Part shown: positions 10,854 to 21,711 of the stretch, piece after piece | Position numbering within the stretch: the stretch's first letter is position 1 | Layout: the number at the start of each line of letters is the position of its first letter | Position numbers and translations under genes: made by a program | NCBI GenBank assembly: GCA_038380435.1 | Contig: JAWZYU010000018.1 | Coordinates: 52,725,751-52,789,750, forward strand | Reading direction: 5' to 3' | Source: Ryuthela nishihirai | Lineage: Eukaryota > Arthropoda > Arachnida > Araneae > Heptathelidae | Length of the DNA: 64,000 nt | Notes under the pieces: generated by a model | Told to the model about the DNA's origin: nothing | Databases searched by the model: none | The model's input: the letters and a program-made list of their open reading frames with translations, nothing else

Positions 10854-12123
10854 AAATTCAGCGCTCTAACGGATTACTCTATAGCTTATCCGCAATGCAA
10901 TTTTAGGAATATAGTTATATAAAAAGAAGATGGAAGACAAAGCAGTGTAATAAATTTTACCTTAGTTTAAAGAAAAGGTTAAAGCTTTCTCATATAGTAA
11001 TTGATAGTGAATAAAAAAAATAAATCCTATGAATGTGAATGGTCTAAACAATATTTATCAGTTTTAGATATTGACTGCGACTTGACATTAATTGATGCAT
11101 GTAAAACTCTTACAGTAAAAAAAAAGGTTACTTTGCATTACAAGGAAATTAGTAATATGTGCATTTAATTTTATTTTTGACCTAGATCTTAAAAACTCAC
11201 CCTCTTTTACCACCTAACCGGTGGTAAAAACCACCCTATTTTACTTTAAATATAGCCAGTGAATAAAACTTAATAAAAAAAAAACTGAATTGTATTTAGA
11301 AGTTATGATTCACAGAAAATGCAAGGCCAAGGAAGATAGAGCAACTGAAAACGTTTTAGTAGAACGTCAAAAAGCCACAATTTATAATAAAGTATAAGAA
11401 GTTCAGAATAAAAACCAATTTTGCGCTATTGTAAAATTCCTGTAACGATCTATCAAGGATTGAAGGGAATATAAAAATGGCTGTTCCTCAACTTTTCTTT
11501 TAAAAAGTTCCTACAGATTTTGACTGCCATTGTTTCAACTGTGAAGATGGTTTTAAGTGTAACCTCCTTTGAGTGTTTTTGACTTGTGAGAAATTATTTG
11601 AGAATTGTGACTTTGAGACGTTTGAGACTTGTGTCGAAGATGGGAAAGCATGCTCAAATACCTAGGTCGTGTTAGACAAATCAGTGTTTGGAATTTTGTA
11701 TGGAAATTTTGTGTTGGAGCGCAGAAAAACCAAAACAAATATCCCTCAGGCAGCATAATATCATACTATGAATAACACTATTTTCGCACTGTGCAGAAAA
11801 ACCAAAAGAAATATGCTATTAACCGATTGTAAACGAAATTCCGAAGTGATGACAAAATACTTCAGCAAACATTTTTCGAAGTCTGCTGTTTTTAGAACTT
11901 CTTTTCTTAACAATCTCATTGTATCAGTGTTGCCAAATCACCGACTTACTGTCATAGCCAGAAAAATACGGTAATCTATTCTCTGCATAAAATTCATTAA
12001 ATGTCGTTTATATACGGCTCATGAATAGTCCCATACAAAAATAATGATTTGAATATATTCATGCGCATCATTACAAATTCTGTATTTGCGGAACATAACC
12101 TAATTCGAGATTTAATTGTCCTT
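10854..12123. other. AT-rich sequence, nothing recognised
   Basis: Presumed intron. A short duplication of GCAGAAAAACCAAAA(C/G)AAATAT lies at about 11721 and 11794. No gene recognised. Confidence 0.45.
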
Positions 12124-12132
12124 TTCCCTAAG

Positions 12133-12327
12133 CCGTCCCGTGGTCGAGTGGTTTAGCACGCTTAGCTACTGATCTAAGGGGCCCCGGGTAAGGCACGGAC
12201 GTTTGTATTGTTTTTCTGCTGAGGTCCTGCCATCCTCACAGACCCTCTACTATGACATAAAAACTGACAGGCTCCTGCCTGACCTCTGTGGCAAGCAGCT
12301 GCTTGAGGGATATTTATTTATTATATA
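12133..12327 (+). mobile_element. SINE-A with internal deletion of the B box
   Basis: Flanked by the direct repeat TTCCCTAAG (12124-12132 and 12328-12336). The head CCGTCCCGTGGTCGAGTGGTTTAGC and the body are present, but the bases ACCTGGGTTCGA between AAGGG and GCCCCGGG are lost, removing most of the B box. The tail is TATTTATTTATTATAT. Confidence 0.9.
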
Positions 12328-12867
12328 TTCCCTAAGTTAAATTAAATAGATTAACTAATATCTAATTATTGAAAAATATACACCCTTAAATCTTTTATTA
12401 AAGAAAAAGAAATAATTTGCAAATATCGTGGTTAAATATGAATCCTCCCCTATTGTTTTTCCCACAAAAGTTTTCTGTTAGAAGCACGAATATATCGATT
12501 ACTAAATGCACAATGTTTGAAAAATGTTATTGCGCAACACGTTGCTTTTTGCATCTTAATATGCATAAAGCAATGTCTTGCGTAATAGCATTTACAACCA
12601 TTGTGCATTAGTCATTGAACGTTTTTGTTAAATCTGCTACATGCAACAGTGCATTTGTCAGTGGTATCTTCAGAGCATTCTTTAATACGAAAATAAAGAT
12701 ACACTTATTAATAATAAGGTTTGACAGAAGCTATCAGTACAAACCGTGATACAAATGTTAGAAGAAGCAACATATTTTTCACGGATGTGACTATGTTATG
12801 TTTTGGACGGAATTCATATCTAAAACGTTTTTTACTGAAATCACTAAATAAACAATTAAGAAAAGTT

Positions 12868-13170
12868 TTTATGGATTCGTCCTGGTTACCGAGTGTTTAC
12901 GTGTTTTATTATTGCTCAAAGGGACCCGGGTTCAAATCTCATAAAAGACATGTACGTTTCCTTTCTTTTTGTGTTGTCTTTTTCATGAGGTCTTGTCTTT
13001 GTCATTGAGATCCTATCGTGGTGTATTAATGCTATAGAATGAACACTGAGAGTTAATTTATTGTGTTGAGGGCTCGCTTTTGTCGCAGATCTTTTCTCAC
13101 AGGCATATTATACTAACAGTTCATGTCAGACCTAGATGGCAAGTATCTACTTGAAAAGTGCTATTTATGT
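12868..13170 (+). repeat. Old SINE-A with internal rearrangement
   Basis: Head remnant (GATTCGTCCTGGTTACCGAGTG, CAAAGGGACCCGGGTTCAAATC) and body (TGTTGTCTTTTTCATGAGGTC) are followed by extra sequence, then a second body-like end (CAGATCTTTTCTCACAGGCATATTATACTAACAG; GTCAGACCTAGATGGCAAG). It is longer than the 200-bp unit, so it may be two fused copies or a copy with an insertion. Confidence 0.65.
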
Positions 13171-14270
13171 TTTATACGAAGATAAAATGTTAATCATGAA
13201 TGATACTCAACTTTACCACTTTGCTTCGATCTCTTTTCTTAAGCCAAAAGTGTGAAATGTATTTCTATTAAGTTAATTCAAATTAAATATCGCTTTTAGA
13301 ATACATTGTTTTGAATTTCAAATAACAGCAGTTATTTTTAAATATTATTTTTGTGCTGCACATCGGAAGAATGAAATGTTACATTTTGCATGGCATATTA
13401 CAATAATTTTACGCCAGACACCATTACCAATAACCATCGCCCATGCACTTATAACAGCAATGGTAACAAAGCAGGGGATACTTATACTCCGTCTCTCGGA
13501 GGAAATACGAAAGAACGTTGTATCAGAAAGTCAGCTGAACTCATTACCGAATTGGGTAGGGCTGCTGCTGCGCGTACTTGAGTAATTGCATTCGACTTGG
13601 TGCTGCTATGTAAGCCGATACTTCACATCGCTTGCTACATCCGTTATTTCCACTGGCAGAAAATCGAGATGACGTCGCTGTTGTTGACTGAAGGAGGATT
13701 CAGTATATGAAAGAATGTTTCTAAAGTATGGAACAATTTCATTTCGTTTGATCGTTAACATTCTGTAAGGTTAATAACGATGTAATTTTGAAGTAATATT
13801 GCTGCTGGAAATATTTAAATGAATCCTGGAACATAGCGCAAAAGAAAAATATATATTTTTTTATGTTATTAAATAAAGCATGTTGATTAATTGTAATTTA
13901 TATTACTTAACGGCGAAACCTATTTGGAATTTTACTACCTTGTGTAGTTAAATGTCTACGTACAGTTCAAGGAGGCTTAAAATTCGGAATTCAAATGTGT
14001 TTTTTTTGCTGAGATTTCGCCTTGTGATATGCACTGATAAGCTTCTGTGGCATAGGTATGTTTTCCTAAGGAGAAATTCCTTTTTCTTGGTTGAGTGAAG
14101 TTTTTCAAAACAGTTCTTCTTGAAAACACGTAATCAAGGTTGGCGATATTCGATTGCTCATTTGTCAATGGAGAGTGAATTTTCTGGCGTGCCTTGCTAC
14201 TTTCAAAAAAAAAAAATGTAACACAAATATTTCTAGAGAGAACATAAATTTTCACCATTGAATGTAATAA
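13171..14270. other. Unique-looking sequence with a less AT-rich patch
   Basis: 13376-13700 is richer in G+C and CpG than its surroundings. It holds two overlapping open frames (13376-13585 and 13390-13581, the latter ending in AELITELGRAAAART) with no family I recognise. An exon of the host RNA or a regulatory element are possible readings. The rest is AT-rich. Confidence 0.35.
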
Positions 14271-14624
14271 TAGTGCAGTAAATGAGAGTTCTGGGCCATT
14301 GTTAAAGTACAAGGGATCCCATGTTAACCTATTGGACACTTTTGGGGAGACGAGCTTTAAACTATTTAAAATTAATTTCCCAAACTCTCTTACTTTTTTC
14401 GATTTCTCTTATTTTCCGGATTTTACATTCCAACAGCCCAATAATTCAGTGAAGTGTTGATAACTGCAACAATTTCCCAACAAAACCCCCCTCGTGTCTT
14501 GTCTATCACGCAGAGTGTCTTCCCAAAACCACGTCAACGCTCATCTCCCCAAAAGTGTCCCATAGGTTAACATGGGATCCCCTATACTTTAACATTGGCC
14601 CAGAACTCTCATTTACTACACTAC
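14271..14624. mobile_element. Fold-back (MITE-like) element with 85-bp inverted repeats
   Basis: Left arm 14271-14355 and right arm 14539-14624 are inverted repeats with few mismatches (e.g. AATGAGAGTTCTGGGCCA and CATGTTAACCTAT). They enclose about 183 bp of unique AT-rich DNA. No coding capacity, so a non-autonomous DNA element is likely. I could not fix a target duplication, so the superfamily is unknown. Confidence 0.75.
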
Positions 14625-14643
14625 TTGTAATGTCATTAATTAT

Positions 14644-15391
14644 GTTACATTGTCCGGTTTAAAGCACATAAAGACAAAAAATGCTTTGTTTCTCCCTCGC
14701 TCCCACATTAGATATAAGTTTATGTCTGCTATGACTTGTGGTAAAAACTGCTCGCTGGTAAGATTTTTTTCGAATATCCCAATCTTTGCGTACATGTATA
14801 ATGCGAATTCTACAAGTACGGATAATCATTTCCAGTTATTCTGATAAAGGAAAATATTTCGGAGAACGAAAAGAGAATTGTTTGATTTATTTTAGAATGG
14901 ATCCGTGTTGTAAACAAACTTTTTATAATCGGAACACATTTTGATTTATGGGTTTTTTTCATAAAAAATAATAAAATGATAAATACCCCCTCAAGCAGCT
15001 GCTTGCCACAGAGGTCTGTTACATTGTCCGGTTTAAAGCACATAAAGACAAAAAATGCTTTGTTTCTCCCTCGCTCCCACATTAGATATAAGTTTATGTC
15101 TGCTATGACTTGTGGTAAAAACTGCTCGCTGGTAAGATTTTTTTCGAATATCCCAATCTTTGCGTACATGTATAATGCGAATTCTACAAGTACGGATAAT
15201 CATTTCCAGTTATTCTGATAAAGGAAAATATTTCGGAGAACGAAAAGAGAATTGTTTGATTTATTTTAGAATGGATCCGTGTTGTAAACAAACTTTTTAT
15301 AATCGGAACACATTTTGATTTATGGGTTTTTTTCATAAAAAATAATAAAATGATAAATACCCCCTCAAGCAGCTGCTTGCCACAGAGGTCT
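14644..15391. repeat. Exact 374-bp tandem duplication
   Basis: 14644-15017 and 15018-15391 appear identical base for base. Each unit starts at GTTACATTGTCCGG and ends inside a minus-strand SINE-A (ACAGAGGTCT). The SINE fragment at the internal junction is cut exactly there, while the second copy runs on into the rest of the SINE. Either a very recent duplication or an assembly artefact. The two matching open frames (14650-14844 and 14976-15218) are just the duplicated sequence. Confidence 0.95.
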
Positions 15392-15443
15392 GACAGGAGC
15401 CTGTCAGTTTATATGCCATAGTAGAAAGTCTGAGAGGATGGCA
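14981..15443 (-). mobile_element. SINE-A 3' end, duplicated
   Basis: Fragments at 14981-15017 and 15355-15443. The second keeps the 3' half up to GAGAGGATGGCA and is 5' truncated. The first was made by the tandem duplication, not by independent insertion. Confidence 0.88.
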
Positions 15444-15761
15444 AGGCTTTCTGAATTACCGAAAATAGTGTTATTCATATATGTTATTATATTTAATATA
15501 AATGTTGTATTTCATATTTCATTGATGTGAAAAGAACTGCGTTTAAATGTGAACTGTTCTGTGCAAGAAGCAGCACACGAAAAAGGGATTGATATCCAAA
15601 ATAATTGATTACATATGAAAGCCTTAAGCTCGTTTTTACATGATATTTGAGTTAGTAAACTATTTAGGAATTAAGAACAAGTTAAAGAAATTGGTTTTAG
15701 AAAATTTTTTAATGTCTGACAATCTATACTTTGAGAACCTATTATTCAAATTCACTGTAAA

Positions 15762-15930
15762 TGGTGAGTGGTTAGTAGTCTTGGATGCTCTTCCATGGGT
15801 TCGAGTTAGCATAAGGTATGGATGTTTTTTCTCTATTGAACTTCCGTCTTCCTCCTAGATTTTTTCTATGGTGTATTATACTCACAGTCTACCGTCAGAC
15901 CTTTGTAGTAAACCGCTGCTTGAGGGATTA
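15762..15930 (+). repeat. Degenerate SINE-A
   Basis: GTGAGTGGTTAGTA, CATGGGTTCGAGTTAGCATA, AGGTATGGATGTTTT, CCGTCAGACCTTTG and CCGCTGCTTGAGGGATTA appear in consensus order, with many changes. Confidence 0.75.
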
Positions 15931-16149
15931 GTTTTATTTTATACTTCAGCATACAAAATGTCAGTTTTAAGATACACAATAAATTTTAATTTACTTTTTA
16001 TTTATAATTATGAACTAAATACATGTTCCTTGTGTGCTTAGGAATATGCAAACACAAGTGTAAATACCAATTAATAAGAAAAACGCTTTTCAAATGAAAA
16101 AAAAAATACCTAGAAAATGAATTGTAATTATTTTACTCCAAATTTACAC

Positions 16150-16255
16150 ACGGTCAATCTAAAGAATTTCCTTGAGCCTTTGGTTCTTGTGACCTGTCAA
16201 ATTCTCCTCTCAAAAAATTGCATTATTCAAAAGTAGAACGTAACGAACTCGATTA
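16150..16255 (+). repeat. Possible SINE-B 3' remnant
   Basis: GAGCCTTTGGTTCTTGTGACCTG and AAAAGTAGAACGTAACGAAC recall the SINE-B 3' end (GAGCCTTCGGGGTCC..GTGACCTGG; AGAGGTAAAACAACCC). Weak. Confidence 0.35.
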
Positions 16256-16857
16256 ATGCTTATGCTGCATTATTTTTCTTTCAAAATAAAAAAAAATTCT
16301 TGAAATTCGCTGTTGTTATGCCCTACGTATTTCGATTAGGTACTGTCACACGAATCTCTTTTCAGTACTCCGAGTGAAATTTAATAGCTATCGCTTATGT
16401 ATCTCTGTGTAAATATAAAAAGGCAACACAAGAGAAAAGAGATTTAAAGTATTCAACTTTTCAGAAAGTATTAGATTTTTCACAATTTGTAACTCTTTAG
16501 TTATATATATCTGTAAAATAAGAGGTGGATCTTTTCCCTTCATTTCTTCTAAACATAAATATTGCAATCATAGTTATTATTAATATTCTAGCTGTTTAAA
16601 CGAAAGCTGAGCAGTGTTTTAGTTTGAGTTATGCTTTTCTAAATAGAAGAAGTATTTATTGGATATAAATATAAATAACTTTTGCTGAAGTGAGATTTTC
16701 AATAAATCCATTTCGACGTATATGCAAACTATGTATTTTTAAATATAATTGCATGAACATCTGAACAGTGGAAGATAATGATCTATATCATTAGTTCTTA
16801 TTAATGTATACCTAAATAGTTAATTATTCCTTTATAGTCTTAATTCTGAATCAAGGC

Positions 16858-16925
16858 AAACGACACATACATCCATGCCTTACCCGGGGCTCGAACCCGG
16901 GTCCCGTAGATCAGTAGCCAAGCGT
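16858..16925 (-). mobile_element. SINE-A head fragment
   Basis: Only the head and start of the body remain (CGACACATACATCCATGCC, CCCGGGGCTCGAACCCGGG, AGATCAGTAGCCAAGCG). Truncated at both ends, so the 3' part was lost after insertion. Confidence 0.85.
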
Positions 16926-17360
16926 TCTTTTTTAGCAAATCTAAAAAAATATTTTCTTTTCGAAAGTTCTTAAAAATGTAAGAATGATAAATCAAGGTCT
17001 TCGTGTCTCTTTCCGCAAGAATTTAAACGATATAAACTTTACCACATGGCGAAAAAAAAGAGCAAATAAGTGTAGGAAGCTAATCACTTAGGTATCGCCA
17101 AGCCCAATTACGGTATACTTTTTCTTAGTGTAAACGTTAAGTGACTATCTTCTAATTTATAAATATAAGGTGAAAGATATCTTGCATCTAAATTTAAATT
17201 ATGGACTAAAGAATCTGAAGTGACATATGTTACTATGATCCCACTGAGGATTCTGTTAATAGTATGAATTTAGTTTTATGAAAAATCCATACATTTTGAA
17301 TTCTCTTAGGAAAACAAATATTAACTCTTGTGCTGGGCTACTGCTCTTTCTTACCTTTGG

Positions 17361-17744
17361 GGGCGGGGGTGGCTCAGTCGGTAGCGCGCCAGGCTCGTAA
17401 TCTGTAGTTCCCAGGTTCGAGTCCCAGCTGGGTCAGCGTTGAGATTTATCTCCGCAAAATTCCCCTCCCTGCCCACGGTCAGTAGGGGACACCGATGGGC
17501 TTGGAAAGGCCGCCGTCAGTCGGATGGGACGTTAAGCCGTGGCCCCGTGTGCGGGAGAGCCATACCCTGTGCACGTTAAAGAACACGCTGGATGGCCTTG
17601 ACGGGAGGCTACCATCTGTCTCCCAACAGCTGTTCCAGTGGGTCCCCTCCCCCAACCTTCTCTGAGCCTTCGGGGTCCATGTGATCTGGCCATTTAGCCC
17701 ATGGTGTGCAAAAAAGTGCCGCTCAGAGGTAAAACAACCCAACT
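17361..17744 (+). mobile_element. SINE-B, full length
   Basis: Bounded by the target duplication TTACCTTTGG (17351-17360 and 17745-17754). Complete tRNA-like head, central domain and AGAGGTAAAACAACCCAAC end. Very close to the copy at 20477, so recent. The 128-residue minus-strand open frame at 17479-17865 is a by-product of this repeat. Confidence 0.95.
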
Positions 17745-17754
17745 TTACCTTTGG

Positions 17755-18325
17755 ACTGCAGCAATATATTCTTTTGGCATTGGAGAATGCAATGACAATG
17801 AGGAAGTCTCCTATAATTGTTTCAGTTGTTAGAGAAGGAAAAATATCTGCTTCAAAAACATGCATACCTAATTTTACACATTAATTTTCATATGCATATT
17901 TAAATTTTGTTAGCTTGAGAAAAGAATATGATTCACTGCATATTAATAGAAAATGGATTAGTTCAGCTAAAATCACCAAGTCGTAGATTATTGCTGTATC
18001 TTGTTCTTAACATAATCTTAACTGTTTCTTTACACTTGACTCTTAAGAGATATGAAAATTGTAAAATATTAAACATTAAGGGTCTAAAGAACCAGACAAT
18101 ATCCGAAACTTTTTAAAATAGATTATTGATTCATTCAAATCAATTGAGTCTTCAGAGGAAAAAACATGGATGACTTAAGGTCAGTTTCTCTATATAGTTC
18201 CGACTGATTTCTGATATTACCATTATATTTTTATATATATTTAACTTCTGTCAGAAATTGTTACTTAAGAAAAAGGTCTACTAACCTTAACATACAAGAA
18301 AACTTGATATATGTTTCCAAAAATG
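17755..18325. other. AT-rich sequence, nothing recognised
   Basis: Presumed intron between SINE-B and the hAT-type MITE. Confidence 0.45.
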
Positions 18326-18333
18326 ATTTAAAG

Positions 18334-18725
18334 CAGTGTCTTCGCAATCTTTTTTTACTCTGCGGCACACTGAATCTATTTTTTTTCCGCGGCACACCTA
18401 AAAAAGAATTTTTGATGGTTACGTAAAAAGAGGAAAATTGAAGTTTCGTTAAATGCATTTTATTTAATATAAATATAATAATAAATATAATTAATCATAA
18501 CTCGGTGTTTGTTTTAAATATTTGTCCATTCTATGGCTTGAAATAAACAAAAATTAATACCAAAATTTGGAAAAAGCTTGATAAATACTTACAAGATCCC
18601 AGTTGATAAAATCTGAAAGATTTTATTAAAGAACGTCGATAACACAAGTCCAGTCAAAATGAGATCTTTGGAATATCTAGTGTCAATTTGAAAATCTCTC
18701 GCGGCACATAGTTTGCGAGACACTG
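18334..18725. mobile_element. hAT-type MITE with 8-bp target duplication
   Basis: Terminal inverted repeats CAGTGTCTTCGCAATC and (right end, reverse complement) CAGTGTCTCGCAAACT are followed inside by CGGCACA motifs at both ends. A perfect 8-bp duplication ATTTAAAG flanks it (18326-18333 and 18726-18733), as the hAT superfamily makes. 392 bp, no transposase. Confidence 0.9.
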
Positions 18726-18733
18726 ATTTAAAG

Positions 18734-20162
18734 CCGGATAGCTTTTGGCCTAACGGCTTGTTAGAAAAAACAGCTAAAACGCCTAGATAATGGTGGAGAT
18801 AAGACTGAAAGCAATGCAATCAGTCGTAATAATTCTACCAATGCAAATTGATTGATGGACTGCGCATTCAAGTTTGTTCTAATAATGCTGTCTGTTCCAC
18901 ATTCGCAACCATGGAAACTAAAGTGATTTCTTGGAAAATCTCAATAACCTGTCACAATTGAAATGACTTTACCAATCCAAAAATTAAAACTACAATTCTT
19001 AGAATAAGGAAAATTTCATCTGTCAAGGGTACATGAAATTACTGTTCAAATGCTGAGACTGTTTCTAATGCTATTGTCATATTTGTGATAAAAATGCTCC
19101 ATATTTTCCATGATAGAGGAGTTTGTTAAAAATTTGTTATGGCAAAATGATTCTAGCAGAGCAAATTCCATTGCGCATTTGAAATATTCCCTGAAAAATG
19201 TTCTGACAGTATGCTCTGACTGTTCCTAACTGTAAAAACCTAACTGATTTTTCGTTTTGTTTTTTAGCTTGTCCGCAATCGGAAGTTACTTTATAAATCT
19301 GGAAATTAAATTTGCAAAAATTACCAAGAGTTAATGAATATTGCCACAATTCTGAGTGAGAGGAATTTTTAATATTTTCCATTACAGAGTTGTTTTGTTC
19401 TCAAAAGATTTATTATAGGTATAATTATTTCTTTTTTCAAGGAATAAGATAACAGTTCTTACGATTATTAAATTCACCTGTCTGCTTTCTTTTTCTGCAA
19501 TTTTGCATTTTTTTTTAGATAAAAATGAAACATTTTATTTATGGAAAACTTTAAGATAAACATCGTGGTTTCAGAAAAGATAGGATTGCGTACAACAAAT
19601 TTTTTCAATCAGGCAAATTTCAAAAATATGTTTAAATTTTCAAATACTTGTATTTATTCGTTTCCCACTGGCTTTCGAATATCAGGAGAACTAATTTACT
19701 CGTGATCGTGATGTCTTATCTAATTCTTATATGATAACATGCATAATAATGACTTAAGACCTGAGTCTTGATTAGGAGATATTAAAGCCTCCACTAATTG
19801 ATTTAGGATTATAATTGTAGGAGTAGTAATTATATAATTCCATATAGGACAAGGCTGCGTTTCGTCACCTTCCCTGTTAAGTGGTTGAGAAGGTTATGGG
19901 AAAGTTCTGGAAGGAAGACACAAATATAATAACTTTGAGAAACTGGAGCCTGACCTCGCGTAGAATAGAAAAGCACAAAAGGTTTCGAAACGCGCCCTCT
20001 TTATTTTATGAAATTTACTACATTTCCTTTTCCCAGTTTAATCCAAAACTGACGAAAATGACGTGATTTATTTAAAATAATAAGAATAAGCTAATTTTCA
20101 CAAGAAATCTTCGTATCCTCGCGATAAGTGTGAGATTTTTAAAAACCTTACTGAAATTAATC
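18734..20162. other. AT-rich sequence, nothing recognised
   Basis: Presumed intron. The open frames at 18589-18819 and 19137-19382 have no recognisable features. Confidence 0.45.
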
Positions 20163-20290
20163 ATCCTCGTATGTGTCGTCTTTCTGCTGAGGTCCTGTCA
20201 TCCTCTCAGATCTTCTACTGTGGTATATAAACTGACAGGCTCCTGTCAGACCTCTGTGGCAAGCAGCTGCTTGAGGAGGTATTTTTTTTT
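20163..20290 (+). mobile_element. SINE-A, 5' truncated
   Basis: Begins at TCCTCGTATGTGTCGTC and keeps the body and the 3' end (CTGACAGGCTCCTGTCAG, CAAGCAGCTGCTTGAGGAGG) with a T-rich tail. Confidence 0.9.
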
Positions 20291-20476
20291 CAAATGAGAA
20301 GGGGTGCAAAGGCAGCTATCTTTGATATTATTATGTACACACTCTATGATTCTGTTTCCTGGTTCCATCTTCTTGCATACTTTTTAAAGTAAGATGAAGG
20401 AAGGAGGGAGGAGGACTCTGTTATTTAGCAGAGATCGTTTTCCCAGCCGAGCAAAGAGATTATTTCCGATTCCATT

Positions 20477-20857
20477 GGGGCGGGGGTGACTCAGTCGGTA
20501 GCGCGCCAGGCTCGTAATCTGTAGTTCCCAGGTTCGAGTCCCAGCTGGGTCAGCGTTGAGATTTATCTCCGCAAAATTCCCCGCCCTGCCCACGGTCAGT
20601 AGGGGACACCGATGGGCTTGGAAAGGCCGCCGTCCGTCGGATGGGACGTTAAGCCGTGTCCCCGTGTGCGGGAGAGCCATACCCTGTGCACGTTAAAGAA
20701 CACGCTGGATGGCCTTGACGGGAGGCTACCATCTGTCTCCCAACAGCTGTTCCAGTGGGTCCCCTCCCCCAACCTTCTCTGAGCCTTCGGGGTCCATGTG
20801 ACCTGGCCATTTAGCCCATGGTGTGCAAAAAAGTGGTCAGAGGTAAAACAACCCAAA
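20477..20857 (+). mobile_element. SINE-B, full length
   Basis: Bounded by the 12-bp target duplication TCCGATTCCATT (20465-20476 and 20858-20869). Near-consensus throughout, with a small deletion near the 3' end (AAGTGGTCAGAGG for AAGTGCCGCTCAGAGG). Confidence 0.95.
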
Positions 20858-21127
20858 TCCGATTCCATTTTTCCCTGTGAGATTTCACAACAGTTTATAT
20901 TTCCTTCATTTGCAGTGTTTATTGGCAAAGTTTTAAGTTAAACATCGATTGCTTAAAACGGACATTTACCTATTTTTTTAATATCATCAGTGTTATCAGA
21001 GGTTCTTTAAATACTGTAATTTTGAAGAAATGTATTAAATATATTTTATTAATATATATTTAATTAGACATTTTAAGAATATAAGTTTGAAATATTTTAT
21101 TTTTTAATATATAATATGTAACTGTTT

Positions 21128-21250
21128 TCCTCGCTCCTTTATGGATGTTTTCTTTCTGTGTTGTCTTTCTGCTGAGGTATCGCCTTCCTCACATATCTGA
21201 AAGACTCTTTTCAGACCTTTATGGCAAGCAGTTTCTTGAGGGATAATTAA
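21128..21250 (+). repeat. Degenerate SINE-A body
   Basis: TATGGATGTTTT, GTGTTGTCTTTCTGCTGAGG, CAGACCTTTATGGCAAGCAG and TTCTTGAGGGATAA appear in order; the head is missing. Confidence 0.8.
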
Positions 21251-21711
21251 AAGTGCCCCCCTCTCCAAGTAGTACATTTCTCCTCTCTCAATTTGCTGAC
21301 CACTGCTATAAAAATTTGAAAATGTCTGACATTTGATTAATCAAACGATTTAGCTTCTTTAGCAGACGATACTTAGAGATGAAGATATGAATTTTTGATT
21401 AATATTATTGATGAAGCTGATAATGAGATAGGGTGGTAATCAGCATAGAACAGACTCAAAACAACACATGAAAAGGAAATGTATCAAACGACTGTTGTGT
21501 GAGTCTATCTGATTGGTTATGCTTTGGACCAAGTTTCCAAATGTTATTATTTTGATAGTTATGAACCTAATACAGGGGATATGATATTTGCTCTAAGCAA
21601 GATAACTGAAATTGTTCTTGTAACTGAAATCTAGAAATTTGAAAGAATTTGAAATTGTGCAAAAATAGGTGAATAAAAGACCTAAAAGATGCAACATCAG
21701 ATCAATTTTTT

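Noticed and set aside
14810..15169. 119-residue minus-strand protein
   Set aside because: Spans the 374-bp tandem duplication and SINE-A; an artefact of duplicated non-coding DNA.
17366..17440. tRNA-Thr (CGT) or tRNA-Met gene
   Set aside because: It is the head of SINE-B and recurs with the same 300-bp body; not a stand-alone tRNA.
17479..17865. 128-residue minus-strand protein
   Set aside because: Most of it is the reverse translation of SINE-B and recurs at 10567, 20596, 55677 and 56862.
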